Shown here one piece after another: positions 22,010 to 32,489 of a DNA stretch of 64,000 nucleotides. This DNA comes from Periplaneta americana (lineage: Eukaryota; Arthropoda; Insecta; Blattodea; Blattidae): positions 127,685,121-127,749,120 of the forward strand of contig NC_091125.1 in the NCBI RefSeq assembly GCF_040183065.1, in the 5' to 3' direction. The notes below the pieces were generated by a model, which ran no database searches, was not told where the DNA came from, and worked only from the letters and a program-made list of their open reading frames with translations. Made by a program: the position numbers and the translations under genes. How positions within the stretch are numbered: the stretch's first letter is position 1; each line of letters opens with the position of its first letter.

Positions 22010-22540
22010 CGACGCAAGGTGGGGTATTTGCTCAATCTATCGGCCAAAAGTCAATTTCGTCAAAATTGTCTCAGGTAGAAATGAATTACTACATGAGATA
22101 TTTAATAGTCAGGAAATCACACACCACCCCGTGTTATCAGCACAGCACTCAAGTCAGTCGTAATTCTGCCGTCTCTGATAATGCAAGTGCCTGTTCTCGG
22201 TGTTCTATGTGATCGTGTATAATCAAGATGAATTTCCTGTTTCGGAAAGAGATACTTTTACTAAAGCTATTAACTGTGCTGAAGAAAGTAAGTGAGAATA
22301 TACGTAAAGCATTTTAATCAAAACCACAATAATTTTTAAACAGTTACAGTTCCATTAAAGAAGTTCATTTGTTAGCAATTTTTGTGCCAGTTTTAAAATT
22401 AAGTCGAAGTTATTTGTTATATTTCAGGGAGCATCCCGATATTTTCTTTTACATCAATAAAAATATAAATGTTTTAACTCTAGAAAAATAAAAATAATAA
22501 CAGCGAATTGGAGCCAATGTACTCATATTCATTTCATTTA
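22010..22540. other. Unannotated stretch with a weak exon-like signal
   Basis: On the plus strand an ATG near 22228 opens a short hydrophobic frame (MNFLFRKEILLLKLLTVLKK) that meets a donor-like GTAAGT near 22287. No downstream exon or promoter was identified. Kept only as a note. Confidence 0.15.
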
Positions 22541-22544
22541 GTGT

Positions 22545-23395
22545 TCTGCTCAAGGGCAGGTCTTTCACTGCAAACCCTGCTTTCTCTAGTCTTTCCTATT
22601 TTCTACCTTCCTCTTTGTTTCCTCATATGATCCATATATCTTAATGTCGTCTGTCATCTGATAACTTCTTCTACCCCGACCTCTTCTCCCGTTCACCATT
22701 CCTTCCAGTGCAGCCTTCAGTAGGCAGTTTCTTCTCAGCCAGTTACCCAACCAATTCCTTTTCCTCTTCCTGATCAGTTTCAGCAGCATTCTTTCTTCAC
22801 CCACTATCTCCAACTCAGCTTAATTTCTTATTCTGTCTGTCCACTTCACACGCTCCATCTTCTTCATATCCACATTTCAAATGCTTCTATTCGCTTCTCT
22901 TCACTTCGTCGTAATATCCATATTTCTGCCCCATACAATGCTTCACTCCATACAAAGCACTTCACTAGTCTCTCCCTTAGTTCTTTTTCCAGAGGTCAGC
23001 AGAAGATGCTCCTTTTTCTATTGAAAGGTTTCTTCCCCATAGCTATCCTTCTTTTGATTTCCTGGCAGCAACTCATGTTACTGCTTATATTACACTCCAA
23101 GAGGCTATTTGGAGCTGTTCACTTGCTCTACTGCCTCATTTAGAATTCGCAAGTTTATCTTCTTTACTTTTCTTCCTATGGCCATGGTCTTCGTCTTATT
23201 TGCATTTATCTTCATCCCATACTGCTCACAGCTGTCATTAGCTGCAGTAGCATATCCTTTAATATAATTTCCTCTTCTGTTAACAATGCAATATCATCAG
23301 CAAATCTTACGCACTTTGTTCTTCTTCCTCCTACTAACACTCCTCCCATGTTCTGAAAACTGTACTCAGATTCGATTAGTTAAATTCTTATTCGG
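22545..23395 (-). mobile_element. RTE-like retrotransposon remnant
   Basis: The minus strand reads, with interruptions, a palm motif RFADDIALL near 23310-23285. Downstream it reads EIVGEERMLLKLIRKRKRN, WLGNWLRRNCLLKAALEG and MVNGRRGRGRRSYQM (frame 22813-22586), ending SYEETKRKVENRKD. It is the same family as 1497-1770. Several frameshifts make it inactive. Confidence 0.75.
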
Positions 23396-23399
23396 ATCT

Positions 23400-23735
23400 T
23401 CTCATAACCGGAATAAGACCAGCACCAAAAAAAATCAACACCATTCTTGAAGATTGCTTGTTTTTTAGTAAACTGTCCGAAGACAGGTTTTAACACCAAT
23501 TAGACATCACTTATGAGGCAACTAAGCCACGAGATAATGAGGTAGGATGGCCATTTCTTTTTCGCCTATTCCTGAAGGAAATACTATAAATGCATCTTTC
23601 AGCTAAACATACATTTAAGACCCATGAAAAGGACGCAACTATTTCTTCGGACGAAGAAGACATGTCATCATACGAAGAGCCATGGATGTCATTCTCCTCC
23701 GAATAACTTCTGTGTAACCTTTATTATTATCTTCT
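23400..23735. other. Repeat-like remnant, unrecognised
   Basis: The minus strand reads CLIGVKTCLRTVY between stops. It superficially resembles the peptide family but has no signal peptide and looks like dispersed repeat DNA. Confidence 0.25.
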
Positions 23736-23739
23736 ATTA

Positions 23740-24040
23740 GATTAGAATTTATAAAACAGTTATATTACCGGTTGTTATGTATGGTTGTGAAATTTGGACT
23801 CCCCCTTTTTGAGAGAGGAACAGAGTTAAGGATGTTCGAGAATAAGGTGCTTAGAAAAATATTTGTGGCTAAGAGCGATGAGGTTACAAGAGAATGGAAA
23901 AAGTTACACAACGCAGAACTGCACGCATTATATTCTTCACCTGACATAATTAGGAACATTAAATCCAGACGTTTGAGATGGCATGTAGCATGTATGGGTG
24001 AATCCAGAAATGCATATAGAGTGTTAGTTGGGAAATCATA
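23740..24040 (+). mobile_element. RTE retrotransposon fragment
   Basis: Reads [18 protein letters not shown], then (from 23772) RMFENKVLRKIFVAKSDEV and ESRNAYRVLVGKS. It is the same family as 11519-12205 but in the opposite orientation, truncated at both ends. Confidence 0.8.
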
Positions 24041-24044
24041 ATTG

Positions 24045-25460
24045 AATATTAAATACGAAAGAGTCGGGTTGGTAGGGCCTCTTAATATGGTATGTGGACA
24101 TTTTATTTAACTTCTTACTAAAACATAGTGTACCGCTTGAAGTATAGTGCGTACCGGTACAGAATTAATTAATAAGAGTTGTTAATAAATTAATTTAATA
24201 CTAAAATGACTTTATTGAAAGACGACTGTCTACTAAAATTATCTACGGCACACATACTAAAAATTATTACAATATTATTTTATTCGTATGGTTGTTTCAC
24301 TTGGTATGCAACTTTATTTTTTAAACATCCCTACTGAAAAAATAAAGTGGCGTCAAAAATAAATATTTTGCACGATCGTGGTTTTTTCTTTTTTTTTTTT
24401 TTTTTTTTGCATTTACAGCTATTGTTGTTAGGCCTTGAAAGTCAGAATTCCCAAACAGAAACTTGTTGCTAGAGAAACCATTCTTCATAGCATAAAACTA
24501 TACTGAAATAGACCCATTACAGTGCACTTATTGTTACTTAGCTACCATTAAAGTATAGTTTTGCGAAGGCCTTGGAATGATATTGTTCTAAATTTTCAAT
24601 GCAAAATATACTGTATTTGCAATTTTAAAAATATGATCGTGCAAAAAAACGTTTATGAAGTGCAATACAAAACATGCTCTGCTTCTTTTTCAAACTTTTC
24701 CTCGATTTTGTAAAAATCACTTCCTAACCTTGTATCGTAATATACTACTTATTATCGCACATTTAGTAGTCTGTTTATTATATATTACTAACTTGTCACT
24801 ATAGAAATAGAGTGCTTTTACTTTTAATGTTAAAAATCTATCCATGATCTAGGCTTACTGTAACGCATTACAGATACTGCTCTTTATGGGCATCATAAGG
24901 TATGTTTTTATTATAAAATTTTCTAGAAAGTGTGTATTCTAATTATGGTAATAAATGTATGAAACCCTAGATCATACATACCCAGATAGGTCGGTTTGAG
25001 GTTAACAACTTTTGTCAGGTTTACTACGCTGCCATCTAGTTGTTACATTAGGAGTCACGTCATAATTCCCATTTTAATTGCATTAGCGACTGTACTGCCA
25101 TCTCGTGTTCGTTTACGGCGGAATGGTGGCGATCCTGGCGGTTGTTCTCTTCGAAGTGCTGCCGATTTTAACATAGCGATGAGTTATCTGTTATATATAT
25201 ATGATAGGATGAAACTTATATGTGGAGTAGACTTTTTTTTACACTCGTGTAATTTCAACACTGTCCTATGGGTTGTTCTGAGAATCTTTCCACTAGTGCA
25301 AAAAGAGTTTCACTTTAAACACAAGTTACATAAATATTTATTTAACCTTTGATATATTAATTATTTTAATAATCCAGTCTGTTACTTTTAAACTGTACCC
25401 TTTAATAGTCTTGGATTAATTTATGACTTTGAAAACTTTCAAAGCAACAGATATAATATT
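24045..25460. other. Unannotated intergenic stretch
   Basis: A poly-T run lies near 24383-24408. A 118-codon plus frame (24996-25352) has no recognised domain and includes GCTGCCATCT motifs seen in other dispersed repeats. I see no gene. Confidence 0.35.
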
Positions 25461-25465
25461 AGTAC

Positions 25466-26545
25466 TACTATTTATTTATTTAACCTGGTAGAGATAAGGC
25501 CGTCAGGCCTTCTCTGCTCCTCTACCAGGAGATTCCAACCATAATATGAAGAATAAAATTACAATTAGTATTAAATTTACAATTACAATTACAAATAAAA
25601 TTACAATTAGTATTAAATTTACAATTACAATTACAATTAAAATCAAAGTACGAAAAGATTACCTGACTAATTAAAGCTAGATAATTTGTCATAGAAAAAC
25701 AAATAACATTTTATATTTACTGAATTACAAATTAAATCTACAATAACAAAATTGTATAGTGATGAAATTACTGGATATTGAAACATTTTGTGATAGATTA
25801 AGGAAACTATTTGCAAGAAATCAATTACTGACCAAGTGCCTAGTAAGTTTGCGTTTGAATTCAATTTTATTTCGACAGTCCCTGATGCTAGCAGATAGCG
25901 AATTCCAGAGTCTTGGCAGGGCTATTGTGAAAGAGGATGAGTATGAGGAGGTGCGATGGGATGGTATTGTTAGTATTGTTTCATGACGAGAGCGTGTGTT
26001 CAGATTATGGTGGGAAGAAAGGTAAGTGAAGCGAGACGACAGGTACGAAGGAATAGAAGAGTTCAAGATTTCGAAGAGAAAGAGGAGTGAATGTAAATTT
26101 CTTTTCTTATCTAGTTTAAGCCAACCTATTGCTCCCAGGGATGGGGTAATATGATCATATTTACGAACATTGCTTACAAAACGTACACACAAATTATGAG
26201 CACGTTGAAGTTTCGTTTTGTTGTCTCTGGAGAGGTTAGTCAGTAAAATGTCAGCATAGTCAAACTAGGGAACTACAAGTGTCTGCACAAGGGACGTTTT
26301 TAAGCAAGAGGGGAGATGAACATTTATCCTTTTTAGCACATGGACAATAGAATATACCTACTTTTCTGCAGGTTTCTGTGATTTGCATGTCCCAAATGAG
26401 ATTATTATCAATGTGAATGCCAAGATTTTTTACTTAAGTACTGAAAGAGATATGCACTGTACTTACTTTGACGGGGGAAATGTCAAGGTGTTTTACAGCG
26501 TCGGTTTGCCGTTTGTGTCCTAATATAATTGCTTGTGTATTCTCA
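25466..26545 (-). mobile_element. CR1-like retrotransposon remnant R-a
   Basis: The minus strand ends at 25466 with ACCAGGTTAAATAAATAAAT-type sequence. The C-terminal frame 26192-25821 contains CVRFVSNVRKYDHITPSLGA, then RLWNSLSASIRDC and FKRKLTRHLVSN. Upstream, broken frames reach an AIILGHKR motif near 26530. The closest relative in the window is 45505-46415. Confidence 0.8.
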
Positions 26546-26549
26546 ACAC

Positions 26550-27405
26550 AAAAGTGCACATTAAATATTTCTTTTCAATTCAGTTTTTGTACAGCGAAAA
26601 ACCTTTCACAAAGAATTCATATTAAAAACTATATCACTATAAAAGTGAAAATGTAAAATGGGGTAATTTAAGGTGACTATAACACGCAAACTATGGAACA
26701 ATCCATTCAGAATAGAATCCTTAATGAATGTATGTACATAAAGTTATTTTCAATCACTTTAACGTTCTTATGGTTTTAAATATCCATTTTTTTTAAATAA
26801 TAGTTTTGAGAATGAGAGCAACACAACAGCACGAAAGGAAATCCGTCTCGGAGTCCTAAGATATGAGTCGAAGGAAACCACGCTTTCCTGGAATGGTTTA
26901 TAGACGTCATTAGATTGATCATGGAACTCTCTGATTACAGAATCACTCATTCTCGGATGTGGTGTAAACTACGATGTGGTAACACAGTCATTCTTCAACG
27001 GTTTACGTAACGACATAGTCCTAATCTCGATTTCTTTTGGCAGCAAATACATATCTCCCTGTCTACAAAGAAAATTAGCTTGCAACATAGCGAATTTTAG
27101 AACAATGTCGAAGGTAAATATACTGTGATTGATTTTTTTAATTGCGCGTTCTGCAATGTTAGAGACGTACGGTATACTTTGAGTGAACTATAGTGAAAAA
27201 TATGTTATGATCTGGGGCTAATTCCGTAATATCACTTCATATGAAGAGAAAATATACTACTTGTCCATCTTATCATAGACCCATACTCCCCACTTCTAAA
27301 CCGAAACAAGATTAAAACATTCAAACCAACACAACCTAATTTCATTCCCGAAACTGGATTATGTATTCTACGTGCCAGTGTATTCCTGATAGAGCGCAGA
27401 ATTTT
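26550..27405. other. Unannotated stretch with an exon-like segment
   Basis: On the minus strand a pyrimidine-rich CTAATTTTCTTTGTAG near 27080-27065 is followed by about 100 bp open in one frame (QGDMYLLPKEIEIRTMSLRK, then PLKNDCVTTS and a stop). It could be a terminal exon, but no partner exon was recognised. Confidence 0.2.
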
Positions 27406-27409
27406 TTAG

Positions 27410-27660
27410 TCGATGGTTTAACGAAGTTGTATCAATTACTAGGTTATTTAGCGCCAATGAAATTGGTGGTAGCGAGATGGTGTTTGGCGAGATGAGGCCG
27501 AGAATTCGACATGTGATTACCTGACATCCGCCTTACAGTTGGGAAAACCTCAGAAAAAGTCTAACGAAGTAATCAGCCCCAAAACTACTATGGAATTCAA
27601 GCCCGAGCGCAACGCTGAATCAGGAGGCAAACGCGCTACCGCCTGAGCTATGCCGGCAGC
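27410..27660 (-). mobile_element. tRNA-derived SINE family S2, copy 1
   Basis: The minus strand begins with CTGCCGGCATAGCTCAGGCG, a tRNA-like head, and continues with GATTACCTGACAT-type body sequence and GTTATTTAGCGCCAATG at the end. Other copies are at 27860-28045 and 59965-60208, with pieces at 38205-38360 and 45400-45485. Confidence 0.75.
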
Positions 27661-27680
27661 TAATCTCACTGTTTTTAATT

Positions 27681-27842
27681 TGTTATTTTACGACGTTTTA
27701 TCAACTGCTATGACTATCTAGCGTCTGAGGGAGATGAAGATATAATGCTGGCGAAATGAGTCCAGGGTCCAGCGCCGAAAGTTACCCAGCATTTGCTCTT
27801 AATGGATGGAGGGAAAAAATCAAAATCAGGTAACTTGTGCCA
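27681..27842 (-). mobile_element. SINE S1 fragment lacking the tRNA head
   Basis: The S1 body and tail are recognisable (GTTATTTTACGACG, CGAAAGTTACCCAGCATTTG), but the tRNA-like half is gone. Confidence 0.7.
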
Positions 27843-27859
27843 AATAATCTCACTGTTTT

Positions 27860-28045
27860 AATTGACAATCGACACATAACAAATGCCTCATGGGTGACTA
27901 GATTACCTGACATTCTCGTTACGGTTGGGTAGAACCCCGGAAAAAACCAAACCAGGTATTCAGCCCAAGCGGGAATTGAACCCGCGCCCGAGTGCAACTC
28001 CGGATCGGTAGGGGAGCGCCTTACCGACTGAGCTACCCCGATGGT
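27860..28045 (-). mobile_element. SINE S2, tRNA-head portion
   Basis: The minus strand starts CATCGGGGTAGCTCAGTCGG and has an intact B-box GGTTCAATTCCCGC, then CCTGGTTTGGTTTTTTCCGG. Confidence 0.7.
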
Positions 28046-28223
28046 TACTATGGTTTCGTAGGTCAATAAGGACAAAAACAAAATTAGTCTATTCAAATAA
28101 ATTTCGAAAAGAAACATGATACTCCAAACTTAGAATATGTTACATATTTCCTCGAAAGGATATGTGTGCCTTTATCCTCTTTCTGATAAGAATTCACTAA
28201 TTAATTACCATGACAATGTCTAA

Positions 28224-28397
28224 TCATCCTCTCGGAGAGCTGTAAACTAATTTACACCGTCCATCATTAGCATGTCTGAAGCCTGTGTCACAAGGTCTGT
28301 TGATTTTGGGGACTGTGGTGATATATGCACAAGTCTCTAACGGCACTTTCATCACCACAATCACCACCACGATAATAATAAACACTCCGCACCACAT
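28224..28397 (-). CDS. GBP-like secreted peptide precursor C (57 aa)
   Basis: Two in-frame ATGs exist, at 28523 and 28397. I prefer 28397 because it puts a signal peptide at the N-terminus (MWCGVFIIIVVVIVVMKVPL, cleavage after ETCA); the extra 42 residues from 28523 are hydrophilic. The module is PCDTGFRHANDGRCKLVYSS at residues 35-54, with cysteines 11 apart. It fits the published GBP consensus exactly, C-x2-G-x6-G-x-C-K. Stop TGA follows SSPRG. An Arg-Pro before the first Cys (INRPC) gives a possible processing point. The product should be secreted and is the closest to ENF-type cytokines in the array. The assignment rests on a short motif, so distant homology or convergence remains possible. 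Confidence 0.78.
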   Translation of the reverse strand: MWCGVFIIIVVVIVVMKVPLETCAYITTVPKINRPCDTGFRHANDGRCKLVYSSPRG

Positions 28398-28519
28398 TAC
28401 TGCACGAAACTTACTAACAGCATACTGTTTCCAAAGAAAACATTTTTTACAAGAATGTTGTTTTATGGCTGTTTTATGAGAACGTGATTCGGGAATTCTT
28501 CCTTCGTAATTTGACTGCC

Positions 28520-28530
28520 ACATATATGGG
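28520..28530 (-). promoter_or_regulatory. Possible TATA box of gene C
   Basis: CCATATATGTG on the minus strand, about 130 nt before the preferred ATG at 28397. It overlaps the upstream alternative ATG at 28523, which argues against that start. Confidence 0.4.
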
Positions 28531-28792
28531 TGTCAAAAACAGGTATGACCAAATATGCCAAGCAAATGGAGATAACCTATAGGCCTATATGTTTTCCAAG
28601 ACCGGAGTATAAACAGGCACCTAGTTTCCATCTTCTTTTCAATGGTACCTGAGTTCGATTACTGTCTAAAACTGTGATATTCCCAGTATAGTAGGCTAAC
28701 TACTAGGCCTATGTGTCAGATTTTCTCCAGATAGGAAGGTTTTCTCTGCTATTCTTTTCCCGTTATTTCCCCACTGTACATATCGAAAGGCC

Positions 28793-28985
28793 TGTCGAGC
28801 TGGTTGGCGTAGTTGGTATAGCGCTGGCCTTCTATGCCCGAGGTTGCGGGTTCGATCCCGGGCCAGGCTCATGTCAGTAGATTTACTGGCATGTAAAAGA
28901 ACTCCTGTGGGACAAAATTCCGGCATACCGGCGACGCTGATATAACCTCGGCAATTGCGAGCGTCGTTAAATAAAACATAACATT
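28793..28985 (+). mobile_element. tRNA-derived SINE family S4
   Basis: Head GAGCTGGTTGGCGTAGTTGG, B-box GGGTTCGATCCCGGGCC, body ATGTAAAAGAACTCCTGTGG, and tail GCGTCGTTAAATAAAACATAA. Confidence 0.8.
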
Positions 28986-28989
28986 AACG

Positions 28990-29645
28990 TTGAAAGGCCT
29001 ATGTAGTTTAAAGTGGATATTTAATAAATAATTACAATATTATTGCTTATGAAACACTTTCAACTGCAATTTTTTATTTCTATATTTCCTGTCACTATAC
29101 AATGATGTAGGCTGAATATGTATTTATTCGAGATACAAATTGATGAGCAAATACAACATTTTTAGCGCGATACGAAGTTCAAGAAGTCTCCGCTACATGC
29201 TACATTACCATTATGCATTATTCAACGCCTCTAAAGACATAGTTGGGACGAAATACACGAAGTTCTTGCATCATGCCATAATATGTGTAGCCTATAAAGT
29301 ATCGGAGTTATTCATCGGCTGCAACATCGGGAAAGACAAACAAAAGGAATTTATCTGTTTGATTCGTTATCAAAAGGTATTCTTCACGATATAATAGCGA
29401 ATCCAATAAATAAATTCGTCCTTTCTTCATCTCAATGAGAGTCTTTTCCATAAAAGTATCTGCATTTCCTTCTCTTTTATTAATATAAATTATCGGATAT
29501 AGTATTTGGGTTAGAAGTAACGAAGAAGGGAATTTCTTGTCTGAAAAACTTATGGTAGATGGATTTCTTGTAAATAGGCCTACTTAGATGCTAGAGCCGA
29601 TAATAACTGTGAAACTTGGAATTATTTCACACATACAGTGTGCGT
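28990..29645. other. Unannotated stretch between genes C and D
   Basis: An 84-codon plus frame (29140-29394) contains CNIGKDKQKEFIC but has no signal peptide or promoter. I do not count it as a gene. Confidence 0.3.
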
Positions 29646-29651
29646 AGGCCT

Positions 29652-29664
29652 ATGTACTTATACA

Positions 29665-29731
<67 letters not shown>

Positions 29732-29793
29732 TACACTGTATAAGTACATATATAATTTATTTATTTGTTTCTTGTTTGTTTCTTTGTTCATTT

Positions 29794-29845
<52 letters not shown>
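29652..29845. repeat. (TA)n microsatellites with flanking inverted repeat
   Basis: Two TA runs (about 29668-29720 and 29798-29843). The first is bracketed by GTACTTATACAGTGTATA and its reverse complement ACACTGTATAAGTACATA, so the whole can fold into a hairpin. Confidence 0.85.
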
Positions 29846-29847
<2 letters not shown>

Positions 29848-29874
29848 CTTTCTTTCTTTCTTCAGTCATCATTT

Positions 29875-30030
29875 AGTCCACACCTGTGGAGTAACGGTTA
29901 GCGCGTCTGACCGCGAAATCAGGTGACCCGGGTTCGAATTCCGGTTGGGGAAAGTTACCTGGTTGAGATTTTTTTCGGGGTTTTCCCTGAACCCAATATG
30001 AGTAAATATTGGGTAACTTTCAGTCGGGGG
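29875..30030 (+). mobile_element. SINE S1, 3'-truncated copy
   Basis: Head and B-box (GGTTCGAATTCCGG) and the GGTAACTTTCAGT body are present; the tail is missing. Confidence 0.8.
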
Positions 30031-30180
30031 CGGTAAACTGCACACACATTTCAGGTATATGACCTAAAAGATGGTAATTTACACACGTGTAATTTGCACA
30101 CAACGATTTTGGATATGTAATCTGCACACGCAAACAACCCAGGTAATAAAAACAGGATGTAAATTGCACACAGAGCTACA
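30031..30180. repeat. Degenerate GTAAWTTGCACACA repeats
   Basis: About five spaced copies of a TAAxyTGCACACA motif with variable spacers. No coding content. Confidence 0.5.
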
Positions 30181-30207
30181 TATAATGGCATGTATTTCCT
30201 CTGAAAG

Positions 30208-30239
<32 letters not shown>

Positions 30240-30365
30240 TCGTCATTTATTTATTTACTATCCTAGTTCACAGATGTCGCTAGTGTCGAGAAGCGTAGCC
30301 CATTCAAGTTCGTCAGACTCCAGAGAGCACTACAGATTGTGGGCTTACATGACACCTCGTAATGA

Positions 30366-30366
30366 C

Positions 30367-30426
<60 letters not shown>

Positions 30427-30591
30427 AACAATAGATCCCTATTAGAAACAACAACAACCAAATTTCTTGGCTTAAAAATCGACAATGTGTTAAATTGGAA
30501 AAATCACATTAAAGTTTTTTGACTTGTTCCATATTCTAGCTGTAAGCGATGTATGAATACCATGGAATGTTAATAAATACAATGCAATACA

Positions 30592-30659
<68 letters not shown>

Positions 30660-30660
30660 A
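30366..30660 (+). mobile_element. Retrotransposon 3' fragment between (ATG)n arrays
   Basis: ATG repeats at 30366-30425 and 30594-30660 flank a segment encoding LLETTTTKFLGLKIDNVLNW. This joins abruptly to a 3' untranslated end (TGTTAATAAATACAATGCAA). The same protein segment and 3' end occur, reversed and less deleted, at 36689-37490. Confidence 0.75.
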
Positions 30661-30739
30661 GAGAAATGTTTGGATGTTTCATGGATACCGGAATACCCGA
30701 AGAAAACCTGCATTGCAATGAATGAATGAACGCTGTGGA

Positions 30740-31380
30740 AGACTTAAATCATGCTGAACTTCGTACAACACACTTATGTAATTGAAACAAGCAATAAGAC
30801 CTAAACTTTGAAGTTAATTATGGTTTACGTTCTTTACAACTACATAGAGTATTAATAAATGATACACCGATAAAGTGTAATGTAGCATGAGACGTCGTGT
30901 AGTATCAAAGTATTTCGAGAAAACTAACGCTACAGACGCCTTATCCATCGTAGGATTTTCAAGGACTCTTTGTGAGCATCCGTTGAATGACTAAGGTATA
31001 GTTGATCGATGGATATGACTCCCTGGCATTCTTTCCCTTTATGTTGGCAGATCTTGATTTTTTCCTTGTACGTAATCATTCATAACGAACTTCTACGCAG
31101 AATGAATTAATGAGAATTTTTATGTTTCTTAGTCGGTAGATAGTTAAACATTGATGTAATCTAACTTAACCTGCTCCACCCTATTTAACTCTATTCTAAA
31201 AAAAGTAATAGTGGAACCAAGAGCGTAACCTATTATTTAAATGTAAACATGCAATCCTTTCGTATTGTCATATCGTTACAAATGACAATTGACTAGGCGG
31301 TATAAACTATCAGTGATCTAAGTAAAAGGTAAACCGAATCTTCCTATAGGCCTAGCTCGAGAGTCAGTAAAATTAATTTA
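30740..31380. other. Downstream flank of gene D
   Basis: No gene or clear repeat recognised. A donor-like GAGGTATGTTG (minus strand, near 31387) lies just after the stop of gene D and may start an intron in its 3' untranslated region. Confidence 0.3.
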
Positions 31381-31413
31381 CAACATACCTCAGATACGCC
31401 AGTTGCAAAGTGG

Positions 31414-31749
31414 CTAAGAGTCTACGAATCCTTCATCCAGATCGTCGTAGTCTACATTTCTACCGGATCTGTTCGTAAACACTTTCTTGCATCTTCCGGA
31501 AGGCTTGTGGTACCGTTCACCTTGAGGACACCGCGGTCTAACAGGAGCGTCCAAGAAGTTACGGGAACTGTCTGTGGTGGTAGTGGGCTCCTCATCAAGG
31601 GGCACACGGTAGCTACCCATATGTTGCACAGAAACCTCGTAAGATTCCGTATCATTCGGCTGTTCCAGAGGCACTTGACAACTATAACGCAATTCTACCA
31701 CTAACACCACAAACGCAAATATCACTGAATTCCGCACACGCACCAACAT
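31414..31749 (-). CDS. GBP-like secreted peptide precursor D (111 aa)
   Basis: ATG at 31749, stop TAG at 31414. The signal peptide spans residues 1 to about 24 (core VIFAFVVLVVELRYSC). A polar, acidic spacer with a TTTTDSS run precedes the module RCPQGERYHKPSGRCKKVFT at about 74-93. The cysteine loop is 12 residues, the longest in the array, because a lysine-proline-serine stretch is inserted before Gly-Arg-Cys-Lys. VRPRC could be cut by a basic-site protease just before the module. Unlike its relatives it has a 20-residue tail rich in Asp and Glu (VDYDDLDEGFVDS). This is the longest precursor here and looks most like a pro-cytokine with a true pro-region. Secretion is well supported; cytokine activity is inferred. 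Confidence 0.78.
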   Translation of the reverse strand: MLVRVRNSVIFAFVVLVVELRYSCQVPLEQPNDTESYEVSVQHMGSYRVPLDEEPTTTTDSSRNFLDAPVRPRCPQGERYHKPSGRCKKVFTNRSGRNVDYDDLDEGFVDS

Positions 31750-31840
31750 AACTATTCTCTAAATAGTTTTCTTCTGGTTTGACTTAATCAAGTTGTATTA
31801 AGACTCCGAAAATAAGTAACGATCTGGCATTTGCCCTTGT

Positions 31841-31849
31841 GTTTATATC
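31841..31849 (-). promoter_or_regulatory. TATA box of gene D
   Basis: GATATAAAC on the minus strand, about 100 nt before the ATG, predicting a start near 31815-31820. Confidence 0.55.
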
Positions 31850-31859
31850 GATAACACTT

Positions 31860-32245
31860 TTAGTTAGTAATGGGCGCCATGTTTGTTACGCAATCGTAGA
31901 CTGACGGAAGGAACCAGCGGCCAGATGCTTCCTGCCTCGTCTCTCACATCAGCCTTCGCAATTACAAATGTCAGCAAATACTGTATATAAAGTGCAACGT
32001 CGAGAGATGATGTCACTTTTAAGTACGAACACGTCACAGGACAAGGTTATTGCTCCTGTTAGCAATTATTTTTCTTTCTTCGAAACAAGAATTTCCGAGA
32101 GAAACCAATTAACCTACATTTTATTGTATCATTAACGTCTTCAGTTATAGGCTACGTAATTATTGGAGTTTCCTCGAGAGTGTGCATTTTACACAATAAG
32201 ATATTCTCCCTTATTAAGGATACCAATATAAAAAGTGATTTCATA
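31860..32245. other. Upstream flank of gene D
   Basis: No reading frame or repeat recognised. It would contain the proximal regulatory region of gene D. Confidence 0.3.
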
Positions 32246-32248
32246 TCC

Positions 32249-32429
32249 TGGTTGGTACAAGTCACCTGATTGAGGTTTTTTCCGGGTTTTTCCCTCAACT
32301 CATTAAGAGCTGATGACAGACAACTTTCGGCGCTGGACCCTAGACTCATTTCGCTGGCACTATCACCTTCATTTCAATCAGGCGCCAGACAACCATCGTA
32401 GTTGATAAAGCATCGTAAAATAAACCAGT
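32249..32429 (+). mobile_element. SINE S1 fragment without tRNA head
   Basis: Body and tail are recognisable (GATTGAGGTTTTTTCCGGG, AACTTTCGGCGCTGGACCC, CATCGTAAAATAAACC). Confidence 0.75.
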
Positions 32430-32489
32430 TAAAAAAGTGATAACGGATTCATCGTCAAAGTTATTTTTGTATTCATTTAACAAATATGT

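Noticed and set aside
23460..23520. Minus-strand CLIGVKTCLRTVY
   Set aside because: Cysteine spacing is wrong, stops lie close upstream, and the surrounding DNA looks like a dispersed repeat.
29616..29901. Tyr-Ile repeat open frames on both strands
   Set aside because: Translation of (TA)n microsatellite.
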